Of a DNA stretch of 5,193 bases, positions 5,181 through 5,193 are shown piece by piece. Origin of the DNA: Ruminococcaceae bacterium UBA3329 (GTDB lineage Bacteria > Bacillota > Clostridia > Oscillospirales > Acutalibacteraceae); assembly GCA_002361875.1 (NCBI GenBank), contig DERX01000057.1:1-5193 (forward strand). The letters are read 5' to 3'. The notes beneath the pieces are model-generated. The model was not told where the DNA came from. It saw nothing but the letters and a program-made list of their open reading frames with translations, and did no database searches. How positions within the stretch are numbered: the first letter of the stretch is position 1; each line of letters begins with the position of its first letter. The position numbers and the translations under genes were made by a program.

Positions 5181-5193
5181 ATAAAGTTTTACA

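Overview
The window is AT-rich DNA from a spore-forming, low-GC Firmicute, most likely a gut-type clostridium of the Ruminococcaceae/Oscillospirales group. The main support is a full-length Spo0A whose receiver domain (phosphoacceptor stretch MDAFMSG, LKPFDIEMLARRI) looks like that clade, together with a Firmicute-type LexA box and strong GGAGG ribosome sites. This placement is inferred from sequence style, not from a database search. All recognised genes lie on the minus strand, so they read from high to low coordinates.

From right to left, an HlyD-type membrane fusion protein (3573-5138) and a MacB/FtsX-type ABC permease (2315-3559) form a tight two-gene unit with a 13-nt gap. The permease ribosome site overlaps the upstream stop codon, and the unit ends at a clear intrinsic terminator (2257-2286). 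No ATPase gene for this exporter is visible. An AT-rich spacer of about 500 bases follows (1783-2256). It holds the spo0A leader and promoter and, further away, an unexplained cluster of inverted repeats, including two similar dyads, TGTAAA(A/G)...(T/C)TTTACA, about 40 bp apart. Then comes spo0A (1024-1782), the master regulator of sporulation, with its own terminator (965-997). Its receiver has an altered acidic pocket.

The left end is the most interesting part. A DUF4417 gene is driven by a near-consensus promoter (TTGACA-17 bp-TACAAT) with a near-perfect LexA/SOS box at the presumed transcription start. The gene is cut by a 271-bp insertion (57-327) that has 25-bp imperfect terminal inverted repeats and a TTAA/TTAAG target duplication, and no room for a transposase. 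Removing the insertion and one copy of the duplication restores the DUF4417 reading frame exactly (GYNEMLK joined to RIEPELVICY). The insertion is therefore a MITE-like passenger. Its internal inverted repeats abut the terminal repeats and could fold the whole element into a three-way junction. It gives the truncated protein a new 19-residue tail and leaves a 3' gene remnant at 1-56.

The exporter, spo0A and the broken DUF4417 gene appear to be separate transcription units, because a terminator lies between each pair. Nothing in the sequence links them functionally.
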